DNA of 11,544 nucleotides. Origin: Tepidisphaeraceae bacterium. GTDB lineage: Bacteria > Planctomycetota > Phycisphaerae > Tepidisphaerales > Tepidisphaeraceae. Where the stretch lies: contig JANWHF010000087.1 of the NCBI GenBank assembly GCA_025450555.1, positions 1-11,544 on the forward strand, in the 5' to 3' direction. Numbering within the stretch: the first letter of the stretch is position 1; the number at the start of each line of letters is the position of its first letter. This document shows positions 6,401 to 11,542 of the stretch, piece after piece. The position numbers and the translations under genes are program-made. The notes beneath the pieces are model-generated. The model did no database searches. It was not told the DNA's origin and saw only the letters and a list, made by a program, of their open reading frames with translations.

Positions 6401-8893
6401 AGTGACGGTTGCCGAGGCGGTGTTGTTCCAAGGGTTCGGATCAACACCGTCACTGCTTATGGTGGCGGTCTGTGTCGCGGACGCCCGGGCCGTCGAAGGA
6501 TCCAAATGATATATGACCGTTTCGACGCTTGATCCACCCGACGACATCGCTGGAATCGTAAATACGACCGTTGGGATGCCTTTGATGGTTTGAAGCTGAT
6601 AGCTGTCGCCAGTCGCGGAAACTAAGGTCGCACCCGCAGGCAATGGGACCAGCACCTGTACATTGTGGGCGATGCTGGGGCCCGCGTTTGTAACGGCAAA
6701 CGTGAGGGCGTTGTCGTCCCCCGCGACCAGAACCGGCACGGGCACCGGAGGATGCTCGCCATCGCCGTGACCGATGATCCGGCTTGGCAGCGTGATGGCA
6801 ACGCTCAAATCGGACACGAGCTGCGCACTGGAATGGACCTCGACGGAGTTATTGGTCGGATCTGAATCGGCAGTACTACTGCTCACTGTAGCCGTATTTA
6901 CCAACGGTGTGCCATCGAGCGTGTTGGGCGCCACGACGCAATTGAGCCGCAAATTGGCAGTTGCGCCTGCCGCCAGAGATGGGAAGGTAATGGTGACGAC
7001 ATTTTGATCGTTAACGCTTGCCTGGATGCCCGACGTGTCTGCGCTGGTGACCGATGTAAAAGACAGTTGCGGCGGAAGCTGATCGACCAGCACAATATTT
7101 GACGCGTTGGCCGGGCCGTTGTTGGTCACCTGGAATGGATAGGATGTGTTTCCGCCGATCGGTGGGTTGACATCGCCCCCTGCCATGAGCGCCAGGTCTG
7201 CGGGAGTCTGGGCGACACTTGTAACGCTGGCAGTGTCGTTGCGTGAAATGTCGCCAGAACTGGTCGTGCTGACGGTTGCAGTGTTCGTGATGGAGTCACC
7301 GGCTGCAACGCCGGGGGCGACTATCACCGCAAGTGTGAACGTAGCGGAGCCGGGAAGCATCGTAGCAATCTGCCCGCTGACCGTACCATTGCTCCCGACA
7401 GCGGGCGTGGCGAGCGTGAAGGTCGGGCCGCTGGTCTGGGTGATGCTCTCAAACTGAAGCGTCGGTGGAAGGACATCGGCGAAGCTCACATTCGAGGCAA
7501 CGCTCGGACCCAGATTGGAAACGGTCAACTGATAGTTGAATACACCATGTACTGGAATCGTCGGCACCGGCTTCATTGCAACGGCGACATCGGACGCCGC
7601 AAACACCGTCGTCGATACTGATGCCGCATTGTCACTTGGATCGTTGTCGGTCGGCGTGGTCGTGATGGTGGCCGAATGGGTTGCAATTGTGCTGGCCGGA
7701 ACCGATGGATCGACCGCTTCAGTAAATTGGAATATACCCGCAGACGAAATCGGGATGTTGAGCGTTCCGGTGCTGCCGACCGCCGGCAGCGAACTACCAG
7801 GACCAGTCACGGATGCGAGAGTGAAACCATCGGGTACAACATAGGTCAGCGTGGCATTGGTGGGGAACGTAACGCCAAGGTCATTGACCGATACGGTGTA
7901 AACGGGTTTGAAAAAGGAGCCGGCGAGAACGACGGGCGTTCCCGTCATTTGAAGGCTCAAGTTGGTGGCGTATTTCCATTGAAGCGAATCCTGTGATCCC
8001 GTTGCAACCGCGGGGCCGTTGATGGTCTGACCAGAGATTGTCACCTGATTGGTAAGCACCTGATAGAGGACAGGGCTTGGATTTGCGGCGGTGATTTGAA
8101 TCGTCGCGGAGCCCACGGACATCGACGATGCAATTGCCGTCACCGGGGAATTCGCGCCCGGCGTTGCACTGACTAAATTGAAAGCGGCCGCCCCGCTAGT
8201 CTGAACCGCGGACACGAATGTCAGCGGCGAAGGAAGCAGATCGGTCAGCACCACGTTTTGAGCTACATTCGGACCGGAATTCGTGACCGTGATGCTGAAC
8301 GTTACGTTGTTTTGGCCGATTGGAATTGCGGCAGGCGCAGTGACAGTGGCTTTGAGAGTCGTTGTGAATACGGCATTGGTCTTGACAGAAGCAGTGTTGT
8401 TCGATCCATTCGGATCGCTGTTGGTCGGGCCGTTGGCCGATGCAAACTCGGTGAAGACATATTCAGGCACTGCCTGAAATACGGGTACCGACTGCATTAC
8501 TTGAAACGACTCGGACGATCCCGCAGGAAGCGTGCCGCCTTGAGGACCAGAAATCTGAGTAGCCTTTGGACTGGGCAGTGACTGGTTAGTATTGAGGATG
8601 AGTGCGGATGATGTGAACGTCGGGACCAGATTCTGCACATCGTCCGGGCCGTTATTCGTAACGGTCACTTGATAAAACGCTTGCCCGCCGAGCTGCGCGT
8701 ATTGGGGGCCGGTCATCGTAACCGCGAGATCGGAAGCGCTGAGTAACTGCCGGATTTCCAGCGACTCGACCCAGGCGCGCACCGCCTCCTTCGTTGATTG
8801 GCCAGACTTGCGTTTTGACAATAAATGACGCTGGCTAGCGCCCGTTTGAAATGAACGATGCCCACGGGAACGCCGATATCCGAGCCGGTCCAT
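419..8893 (-). CDS. Giant LEPR-XLL/DUF11 repeat surface protein with PKD-like C-terminus
   Basis: This 2824-residue protein is probably exported. I chose ATG at 8893 because GGAGGG lies 6 nt upstream; the GTG 33 nt further out has no such site. Residues 1-41 are Arg/Ser-rich, followed by LEIRQLLSA (45-53), a variant of the planctomycete LEPR-XLL motif. Residues 54-2689 are twenty consecutive DUF11-type beta domains of about 120-145 residues. Each typically has an opening like ADLxV, a TNNGPSDAQNV core, a LPxG turn and an end like DPxxNNTAS. A PKD-like domain follows, with WGDG at 2756-2759, then HRY and GDYAITVIVQD. I see no membrane anchor, PEP-CTERM tail, protease motif or lectin catalytic residue. 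The composition is Thr/Ser/Ala/Asn-rich and the only cysteine I found is in repeat 5 (LRLNC). A structural role as an adhesin or stalk at the cell surface is an inference. It lies 215 nt downstream of the membrane-protein gene. Confidence 0.95.
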   Translation of the reverse strand: MDRLGYRRSRGHRSFQTGASQRHLLSKRKSGQSTKEAVRAWVESLEIRQLLSASDLAVTMTGPQYAQLGGQAFYQVTVTNNGPDDVQNLVPTFTSSALILNTNQSLPSPKATQISGPQGGTLPAGSSESFQVMQSVPVFQAVPEYVFTEFASANGPTNSDPNGSNNTASVKTNAVFTTTLKATVTAPAAIPIGQNNVTFSITVTNSGPNVAQNVVLTDLLPSPLTFVSAVQTSGAAAFNLVSATPGANSPVTAIASSMSVGSATIQITAANPSPVLYQVLTNQVTISGQTINGPAVATGSQDSLQWKYATNLSLQMTGTPVVLAGSFFKPVYTVSVNDLGVTFPTNATLTYVVPDGFTLASVTGPGSSLPAVGSTGTLNIPISSAGIFQFTEAVDPSVPASTIATHSATITTTPTDNDPSDNAASVSTTVFAASDVAVAMKPVPTIPVHGVFNYQLTVSNLGPSVASNVSFADVLPPTLQFESITQTSGPTFTLATPAVGSNGTVSGQIATMLPGSATFTLAVIVAPGVAAGDSITNTATVSTTSSGDISRNDTASVTSVAQTPADLALMAGGDVNPPIGGNTSYPFQVTNNGPANASNIVLVDQLPPQLSFTSVTSADTSGIQASVNDQNVVTITFPSLAAGATANLRLNCVVAPNTLDGTPLVNTATVSSSTADSDPTNNSVEVHSSAQLVSDLSVAITLPSRIIGHGDGEHPPVPVPVLVAGDDNALTFAVTNAGPSIAHNVQVLVPLPAGATLVSATGDSYQLQTIKGIPTVVFTIPAMSSGGSSVETVIYHLDPSTARASATQTATISSDGVDPNPWNNTASATVTISKPGDLSPTLFGPTIFRAGTLINYVLTVENVGDLNASGGTVTFNIPANAPIVSIGANNLEEVPTIAPGTTGPVTFELYPGLAPGQTESISLFERINPSAPDGSTVVPTATVVPLASDDDASDNSTSLTTNVIAQADVSAAMTSPANITAGGSATYTITLTNSGPSDAQNVSFLDNLPPGMLFSSLVQTSGAPFSLQTPSPGAVGTASGTGILPAGTSAVFQLVGTLPSNMPAAPNAITNTVTVSTTTSGDNPINNTASVTSNVVTSADLAVSLIQPGNITAGAPANYQIVVRNNGLSDATSVVIETVLPPSETYKSSADQFGGTVTVIGGGPSGQTIIYSLPNLPAGESDIISIQSTVDPLAPAMPISNNASALSATPDPDPTNNSASVSVPVITVADLRVSLTDESTTPAIMAGDTGKLEVQVTNGGPTYAQNVVVTDTLPVGASLVSITDRSGSGIHLPVAGATGTVSWTIPAMTPGAVDGFDLVYQLGPASEVPTKSDSATASSSTFDPDLANNSATLPLVLQPTELLVNGPAVSRAGTFAQYGFTLDTEGLSAGWRVLTIDVPQGATISAISPPNGYALPPGLIGTNGIIKFPINLPAEDNVAFVITETTPSSTPDGTILTNSAWANFDTSTTQSVSTKILAQADMSAKVTGPAAIVPGTPATYSLKVTNNGPSDAQNVSFTDALPPGMTFQSLTQTSGPTFTLVPLLVGSGGSVSGNIAALPTGASATFTLTGNVPSSLGATSLTDTLNVSSPTTDLNSSNNSSSLTTPVQPQADLGVSMSTGISQVNAGSPLTYSITLTNNGPSDAQNIVLNEALAPGVVFSSFGFAASGPFTSSAPHVGANGTVIFQIASMPSHATYTYTVNAAVLPSTPAGPLPSTASVSSSASDPNTANNSVTDTLTQAATSADVKITDTAPMMFIDHGTTTSRPVLHPVFVLGQNNTWVVDVTNTGPSDAQNVTWSSAVPFGVMLESVSQASGPVFTLTTPTGGTGTISGNIATLPAGQTAEFDLVFAQNGVADGGTITSTATVTSNTADPLTTNNTSTGTALAYTPGDLAVSVEGFSIFRAGTFINYTIDITNVGELLAGGATVNFVIPDNAPLDSINASSGFPSLPNLAPGTTGPVSFTLPAGMVSGGDANVTLRLFIEPNVPNGTILAPTATLTGTPPSDDPSNNTGSGNTFILAQGDLVVTQTGPSSIVPGATATYTIKVTNNGPSDSQNVSFSDPLPTGMSFVSLTQNSGPAFTLNTPPAGSGGNVSGSIGTLPTGTSASFTLVAMLAPSASGTSLTNTIAATATTTDLNTANNSASVTTAISPPQADVGVSILGGTATAGSNFTYTLTATNNGPSDAQNVVLTYTLPAGTGFNSIIQTGGPASSTGGPHVGGSGNAVASIPTLPAHTSATYQVSVTVLSSTPAGPLPSALSVTSTTADTNLANNSITDSTSAVATRADLRVTDKAPMMIVDAGSTISPPVPKPAVIIGQNNTFVIDVTNAGPSDAQNVSWTSAIPTGLAFVSVTQASGPAFSFDINLPASGTGSITGNIATLASGQTAEFDVVYLANAVSPGAAIASTASVTSNTTDSNIANNTATANATAYAPADLAVSVEGPSVFRAGTFITYILDVTNVGGIPAGGATITYNIPSNAPLDSIGGSSGFPTLPNPPAGTTGAITFTLPAGMVPGGDANVTIRELISPSVPDGAILAPTASLSGLPASDDPSNNTSAGNTRILAQADLSVTQTGPATVTAGSFANYQVKITNNGPSDSQNVSFVETLPAGIDAQVAGIVQNAGPSFTLSASGGSIATLPAGASATFTLSVQVGSDVTAGTVLTATAAATSPTTDFGTSNNSAQTNTTVQAAQASIIAVPTGTVSSVGTTSTVSPIHGFGRTIRTTLAGFSGVVAQFVDPTPTATSAAALHFHVAINWGDGGLSVGTVTYDKADGRWNVSGSHRYKKKGDYAITVIVQDSAGRKGNITSHAVVGPVLVTPLTKQLV
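1202..2830 (-). repeat. Four-domain super-repeat unit 4 (domains 16-19)
   Basis: Residues 2022-2564, 543 aa, the best match to unit 3 domain by domain. Class marks: A NNGPSDSQNVSF; B HVGGSGN and SSTPAGPLPS; C APMMIVDAG and NVSWTSAIP; D FRAGTFITY, NVG and NAPLDSIG, ending RILAQ. An extra A-class domain (20, bases 827-1201) follows before the PKD-like end. Confidence 0.85.
2831..4456 (-). repeat. Four-domain super-repeat unit 3 (domains 12-15)
   Basis: Residues 1480-2021, 542 aa. Class marks: A NVSFTDALPPGM; B HVGANGT and SSTPAGPLPS; C APMMFIDHG and NVTWSSAVP; D FRAGTFINY, NVG and NAPLDSI, ending FILAQ. Each mark recurs in the same place in unit 4. Confidence 0.85.
4457..5995 (-). repeat. Four-domain super-repeat unit 2 (domains 8-11)
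   Basis: Residues 967-1479, 513 aa, the shortest unit. Domain 8 is A-class (NSGPSDAQNVSF), and 9 and 10 sit in the B and C places. Domain 11 is D-class but diverged (SRAGTFAQY, no NNGP core) and ends in KILAQ. Its C copy lacks the Pro/Val insertion. Confidence 0.72.
5996..7597 (-). repeat. Four-domain super-repeat unit 1 (domains 4-7)
   Basis: Residues 433-966, 534 aa. Domain 4 is A-class (NVSFADVLPP), domain 5 is B-class (NIVLVDQLPP), and domain 6 is C-class with a Pro/Val insertion (PPVPVPVLV). Domain 7 is D-class (IFRAGTLINY, ENVG, NAPIVSIG), ending in NVIAQ. Confidence 0.75.
7598..8734 (-). repeat. N-terminal partial super-repeat (domains 1-3, B-C-D register)
   Basis: Residues 54-432 hold three DUF11-type domains before the first complete four-domain unit. 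Domain 3 has the D-class marks (AGSFF opening, no NNGP core), which sets the register. Domains 1 and 2 are the most diverged of the array, so their B and C labels rest on position more than on sequence. Confidence 0.55.
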
Positions 8894-9108
8894 AGTCTGC
8901 CCTCCGCCGAGACACGAGATGCGCACCGATAGCCGTGGAGGAAGACAGGCTCATTTTCTCCCGGATATGAATACAACTCGTCCGGCTGCCCTAAGTCCTC
9001 AAGCCCTCCACGCAAATCGTGTTGGTTAGGATACCGAAGCGTTGGGCCATTTGCTATAAGATTTTGCACTTGGGGGATTTGGGAAAAGAGCGCAATTGGA
9101 CTGCAACT
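8894..9108 (-). other. Leader/intergenic region upstream of the giant gene
   Basis: This is 215 nt between the TAA of the membrane-protein gene and the ATG of the giant gene, with only the ribosome binding site at 8900-8905 assigned. I found no -35/-10 pair with acceptable spacing and no terminator hairpin with a T run. Read-through from the upstream genes or an unrecognised promoter are both possible. Confidence 0.5.
8900..8905 (-). promoter_or_regulatory. Ribosome binding site of the giant gene
   Basis: The minus strand reads GGAGGG, then a 6-nt spacer, then ATG at 8893. This decides the start against the in-frame GTG at 8926, and it supports efficient independent initiation after the 215-nt gap. 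Confidence 0.8.
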
Positions 9109-10008
9109 TTAATGCTTATTCTGGATGGAGGGCGGCGTTTTACGCTCCGTCGGATAGAAGTCTTCAGGTTTGGTCGCGAATTCTTTGGATTGCCACGCGG
9201 GCGACTGCTTTGGCGAAGGGGTGTCGTCAATCGTTGAAAGTGGTGAAGCGGCTGGAGTTCCGTCAGAGTGTTCGGTTTCCTGCGGGGGCGCCTCGTTCGA
9301 TCTGCGATCCGAGCCAAGCATTACAGCGCTGCCTGGAGTCGAGGAAACCGGCCGATTCCGCACCTTCCACAGGCTCAACCCCTTCACGGCTTGCGGCTTA
9401 CTCACGCGTCCGAAAGCCAGAAGATTCATCAATAAGGGCCAGAAGACGCCGCCGATCAATCCGTAAGCGATTATGGATGTCAGCACCGGATAGTCATCCC
9501 ACCATGCATAACGATATTGAACCCCCGCCGCCCGATGCATGACTGCAAGAAAATCGAGGATGCTGGGCGACAGCCCCTTCATGCGATACTCCCGGCTCCA
9601 ATCCGGCCCGCCGGGCTTATTCAGCGCAGAGAGGTCGATCATTGGCTCGTAAGGCTGGTGAGCAAGAAACCAGACCTGCGCCCAGCCGCCCTGATGCCGC
9701 CCCTCCACCACTTCCGGCGCGCCGGTGAAATAGAGACCGCTAACGAGATATTGCTTTTGTGACGAGCCCTTCGTGTCATTGCCTATGCGCGGACAGACTG
9801 TAATGTCCCGAAATCGTGGGCGGCCCTCCGCCTGCGCCGTCAGCGATTGCTCGAAGATCTTCTGATCGCCCAGGCAGTATCCAAGTCCGTCAACGTAATC
9901 CCCATGCATGTCCGCCTGGCGTTGTTTGCGAAGCTGGCCGGCGACAAGCCCCAAGGCCAGGGCAATCGCCATCCAATGCCACCATCTCAATGCGGTCCAC
10001 TCGATCAT
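9109..10008 (-). CDS. Unrecognised membrane protein with two predicted membrane segments
   Basis: I do not recognise this 299-residue protein and assign no function. Residues 9-26 form a Trp-rich hydrophobic segment followed by RKQR. Residues 27-174 are a soluble region with two cysteines (45 and 72), a GLGYCLGDQKIF stretch and several aromatics. Residues 175-199 are a second hydrophobic segment (LTSIIAYGLIGGVFWPLLMN). Residues 200-299 are a Pro/Ser-rich tail, probably disordered. Both segments are followed by basic residues, so the topology is ambiguous; an exposed middle loop with both ends inside is the simplest reading. The ATG directly abuts the TGA of the pseudopilin gene, with a GGGGGG run 4 nt upstream, so translation is probably coupled. 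The neighbourhood suggests an accessory role in an envelope or pseudopilin-associated process, which is inference only. Confidence 0.82.
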   Translation of the reverse strand: MIEWTALRWWHWMAIALALGLVAGQLRKQRQADMHGDYVDGLGYCLGDQKIFEQSLTAQAEGRPRFRDITVCPRIGNDTKGSSQKQYLVSGLYFTGAPEVVEGRHQGGWAQVWFLAHQPYEPMIDLSALNKPGGPDWSREYRMKGLSPSILDFLAVMHRAAGVQYRYAWWDDYPVLTSIIAYGLIGGVFWPLLMNLLAFGRVSKPQAVKGLSLWKVRNRPVSSTPGSAVMLGSDRRSNEAPPQETEHSDGTPAASPLSTIDDTPSPKQSPAWQSKEFATKPEDFYPTERKTPPSIQNKH

Positions 10009-10857
10009 TCATCCCCCCACCGTCGGCGTCTTCACGGGCTGGTCCGGCCCCTGCTCCTTGACCTGTTCCCACGAGAGCATCTGATGCGGATGAAAGGTCA
10101 ATAGCGACGGGTCGTACGATGTGAAAGCGCTGACGTGCAGGTCGTCGAACAGCACATTCGTTCCGCCGCGGTGCATCAGGAAGCCGCCCTGGTCGGGAAA
10201 GAGCAAGGCGGGAGAAAGATAGTCGTCGCGATCGTCGTCGCTGGTCGGGTTGTCGCTGGTGCCAAAGGGCGGCGGATAAAGCCCCGGTGCGGTGCATTCG
10301 CCCAGGATAATGAAGCGCGAACTCATCTTGACATCGGTCCACTTGATGGAATGCCGGCCATTGATCCCCGCCCACTCCGCTTCGATGAAATAGTTGTAGA
10401 ATTTGGCCGGAAAGGAAGGACAGTTATAAACCGGTGACGTGGGCGAAAGGTCGGCCGACATTTCCTCGACCCATCCGATGCCCGGATCGTCGTAGACGCT
10501 GGAGCCATGCGGATAGGTATGCCAGCCCGACCATGCGGGAAGCCAGCCATCGTTGGCCTGGCTGTAGGATTGGAAGGCAAGCCCGATCTGTCTCATTTGG
10601 TTTGCGCAGGTGATCCGCTTGGCATCCTCGCGGACATTTCGCATCACCGGCAGCAGAAACGATATCAGCAGCGCAATAATTCCAATTACAACTATAATCT
10701 CCACCAGCGAAAAGCCGCGCCGCGACGGCCGATCCCGTAGCACAGCCTTCCAGGCTGTGATTCTCCGCCCACAGCCTGAAAGGCTGTGCCACGAAAATGT
10801 ATCGAGCTCGTGGATTGCCCTGCGTCCTTCGAGATTGAACGTCTCCGCCGGCATCAT
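10009..10857 (-). CDS. DUF1559-type pseudopilin (prepilin N-terminal and H-X9-D motifs)
   Basis: This 282-residue protein carries a type IV/type II secretion prepilin signal, RRG|FSLVE, at residues 46-53. Cleavage is expected after Gly48, Glu is at +5, and a hydrophobic helix runs to about residue 69. CANQMRQIGLAFQSY (84-98) and a YNCPS element (144-148) are typical of the abundant planctomycete DUF1559 family. Near the C-terminus, His229-X9-Asp239 matches the H-X9-DG motif, with Leu240 replacing Gly. An Asp cluster lies at 207-212. ATG 10857 overlaps the upstream stop as ATGA, and a second ATG follows directly. This gives an unusually long 48-residue leader, because residues 22-41 are encoded by a REP-like palindrome. 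GTG at 10743 would instead give a normal 10-residue leader. Expected role: inner-membrane pseudopilin processed by a prepilin peptidase that is not in this window. Confidence 0.92.
   Translation of the reverse strand: MMPAETFNLEGRRAIHELDTFSWHSLSGCGRRITAWKAVLRDRPSRRGFSLVEIIVVIGIIALLISFLLPVMRNVREDAKRITCANQMRQIGLAFQSYSQANDGWLPAWSGWHTYPHGSSVYDDPGIGWVEEMSADLSPTSPVYNCPSFPAKFYNYFIEAEWAGINGRHSIKWTDVKMSSRFIILGECTAPGLYPPPFGTSDNPTSDDDRDDYLSPALLFPDQGGFLMHRGGTNVLFDDLHVSAFTSYDPSLLTFHPHQMLSWEQVKEQGPDQPVKTPTVGG
10736..10793. repeat. Bipartite REP-like palindromic element
   Basis: Two perfect hairpins lie head to tail. One is CACAGCCT-TCC-AGGCTGTG at 10741-10759 and the other CACAGCCT-GAA-AGGCTGTG at 10770-10788, separated by 10 bp. 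The outer arms CGTAG (10736-10740) and CCACG (10789-10793) extend the symmetry with one mismatch. The layout resembles REP/BIME elements, which in other bacteria are spread by REP-associated tyrosine transposases. No second copy was noticed in the window. It lies inside the open reading frame upstream of the prepilin cleavage site. Confidence 0.85.
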
Positions 10858-11507
10858 TTGGCTTCGATCACGTTAATTTCGCTGTAGAAGGTATGGCCCC
10901 ATTGATCGTCGGTTTCGGTCGGGAACATCACAAACAGCAGATAACGATAATTCCCCAGCGTTCCCGACGGATCGGAAACCCGCACGGCATACCGCCCGCC
11001 CGGCGGCCCCTGCTTCGGACGGGTATCGACGCTAGCAATCACAGACCAGCCGCAAGTCGACGGATCGGTGCCGATCTTGGGCACGGGATTGAAATCCTTG
11101 GCCGATCCATCGCTGCCGTACACTTTGTACTCTTGAGGCGCGCGATGATCCTTGTGCCAGGAATAGCTGGTGATCGCGGCAATGGAAATCACATGGCCCA
11201 GATCCAATTTAACGCGCCCCTCCAGCGTGTTCTCATCGAACTTCAGATTCTGCCGGGGCATGTCTTCGTTGTCGGGCATGCGCCCATCGACCAGCCGGTC
11301 CGGCGGGCCGGAATCGAAGCCGAGCCTTCCATCCACAATTGAGACTGTTGCGAGCCGAGCGGCATTGTTGGGATCTGGCGCTGGCACGCGATCGTATGGC
11401 GTCTGCGCCGTCACCGCCTGGCGTGGCAGATGATCCACCTCGACCTTCGCCGCGCCGCAACAAATCAAAAGTGATGCGGTGACGCATGTTGCGATGAGCC
11501 GGCTCAT
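10854..11507 (-). CDS. Secreted discoidin-like (F5/8 type C-like) domain protein
   Basis: This 217-residue protein has a signal peptide (residues 1 to about 20: a short basic start, a hydrophobic core SLLICC, then GAA). Residues about 50-215 resemble a discoidin/F5-8C galactose-binding-like beta-sandwich. The marks are RLVDGRMP (71-78), EGRVKLDLG (96-104) followed by the IAAITSYSW strand, QEYKVYGSDG, a Trp before IASVDTRP, and the closing strands YRYLLFVMF and FYSEINVIEA. Such domains usually bind carbohydrate or other surface ligands; the ligand here is unknown. The start at 11507 has AAGGAG 5 nt upstream. The gene overlaps both neighbours: its ATG overlaps the stop of the upstream frame (ATGA), and its own stop overlaps the pseudopilin ATG. 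The cysteines at 16-17 do not form a standard lipobox, since Ile or Cys occupies the -1 place, so a lipoprotein is unlikely. Confidence 0.83.
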   Translation of the reverse strand: MSRLIATCVTASLLICCGAAKVEVDHLPRQAVTAQTPYDRVPAPDPNNAARLATVSIVDGRLGFDSGPPDRLVDGRMPDNEDMPRQNLKFDENTLEGRVKLDLGHVISIAAITSYSWHKDHRAPQEYKVYGSDGSAKDFNPVPKIGTDPSTCGWSVIASVDTRPKQGPPGGRYAVRVSDPSGTLGNYRYLLFVMFPTETDDQWGHTFYSEINVIEAK

Positions 11508-11542
11508 GGCGTCTCCTTCCGCAGCAGGCGGTCGAGCGTTCC
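11504..11542 (-). CDS. C-terminal end of a probable upstream gene (partial)
   Basis: Only 12 codons and a stop are visible, reading GTLDRLLRKETP and ending in TGA at 11506-11504. The stop overlaps the ATG of the discoidin-like gene as ATGA, the same junction type as the next gene pair downstream. The amphipathic, charged tail reads like a natural protein end, but nothing can be said about function. The frame itself is not proven, since any frame stays open easily over so short a stretch. Confidence 0.45.
   Translation of the reverse strand, partial: GTLDRLLRKETP
11513..11518 (-). promoter_or_regulatory. Ribosome binding site of the discoidin-like gene
   Basis: The minus strand reads AAGGAG with a 5-nt spacer to the ATG at 11507. 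This supports that start. The site lies inside the last codons of the presumed upstream gene. Confidence 0.75.

Larger units (their letters stand above)
827..8734 (-). repeat. Array of twenty DUF11-type domain repeats
   Basis: This region codes for residues 54-2689 of the giant protein and holds twenty tandem copies that I delimited by eye. Fifteen copies end in NN followed by S or T (1, 5, 6, 8-10, 12-20); copies 4 and 7 have NDT and NST at that place, while 2, 3 and 11 lack it. Copies 3, 7, 11, 15 and 19 lack the NNGPSDAQN core. They have NVG or a diverged version of it, plus an AG(T/S)F-type opening. Confidence 0.92.

Noticed and set aside
8894..8926. GTG start at 8926 adding 11 residues to the giant protein
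   Set aside because: No ribosome binding site precedes it, while ATG 8893 has GGAGGG at 6 nt; the extra codons contain that site.
9055..9060. TATAAG as a plus-strand -10 promoter box
   Set aside because: No -35-like hexamer lies at suitable spacing and no plus-strand gene follows; the minus strand offers no better pair in this gap.
8713..9069. Minus-strand frame of 118 codons spanning the leader and the start of the giant gene
   Set aside because: It overlaps the well-supported start and ribosome binding site, loses sense inside the giant gene, and has no recognisable domain.
11454..11465. Lipobox in the discoidin-like protein (LLICC)
   Set aside because: The residue before either cysteine is Ile or Cys, not Gly, Ala or Ser, so an ordinary signal peptide is the better reading.
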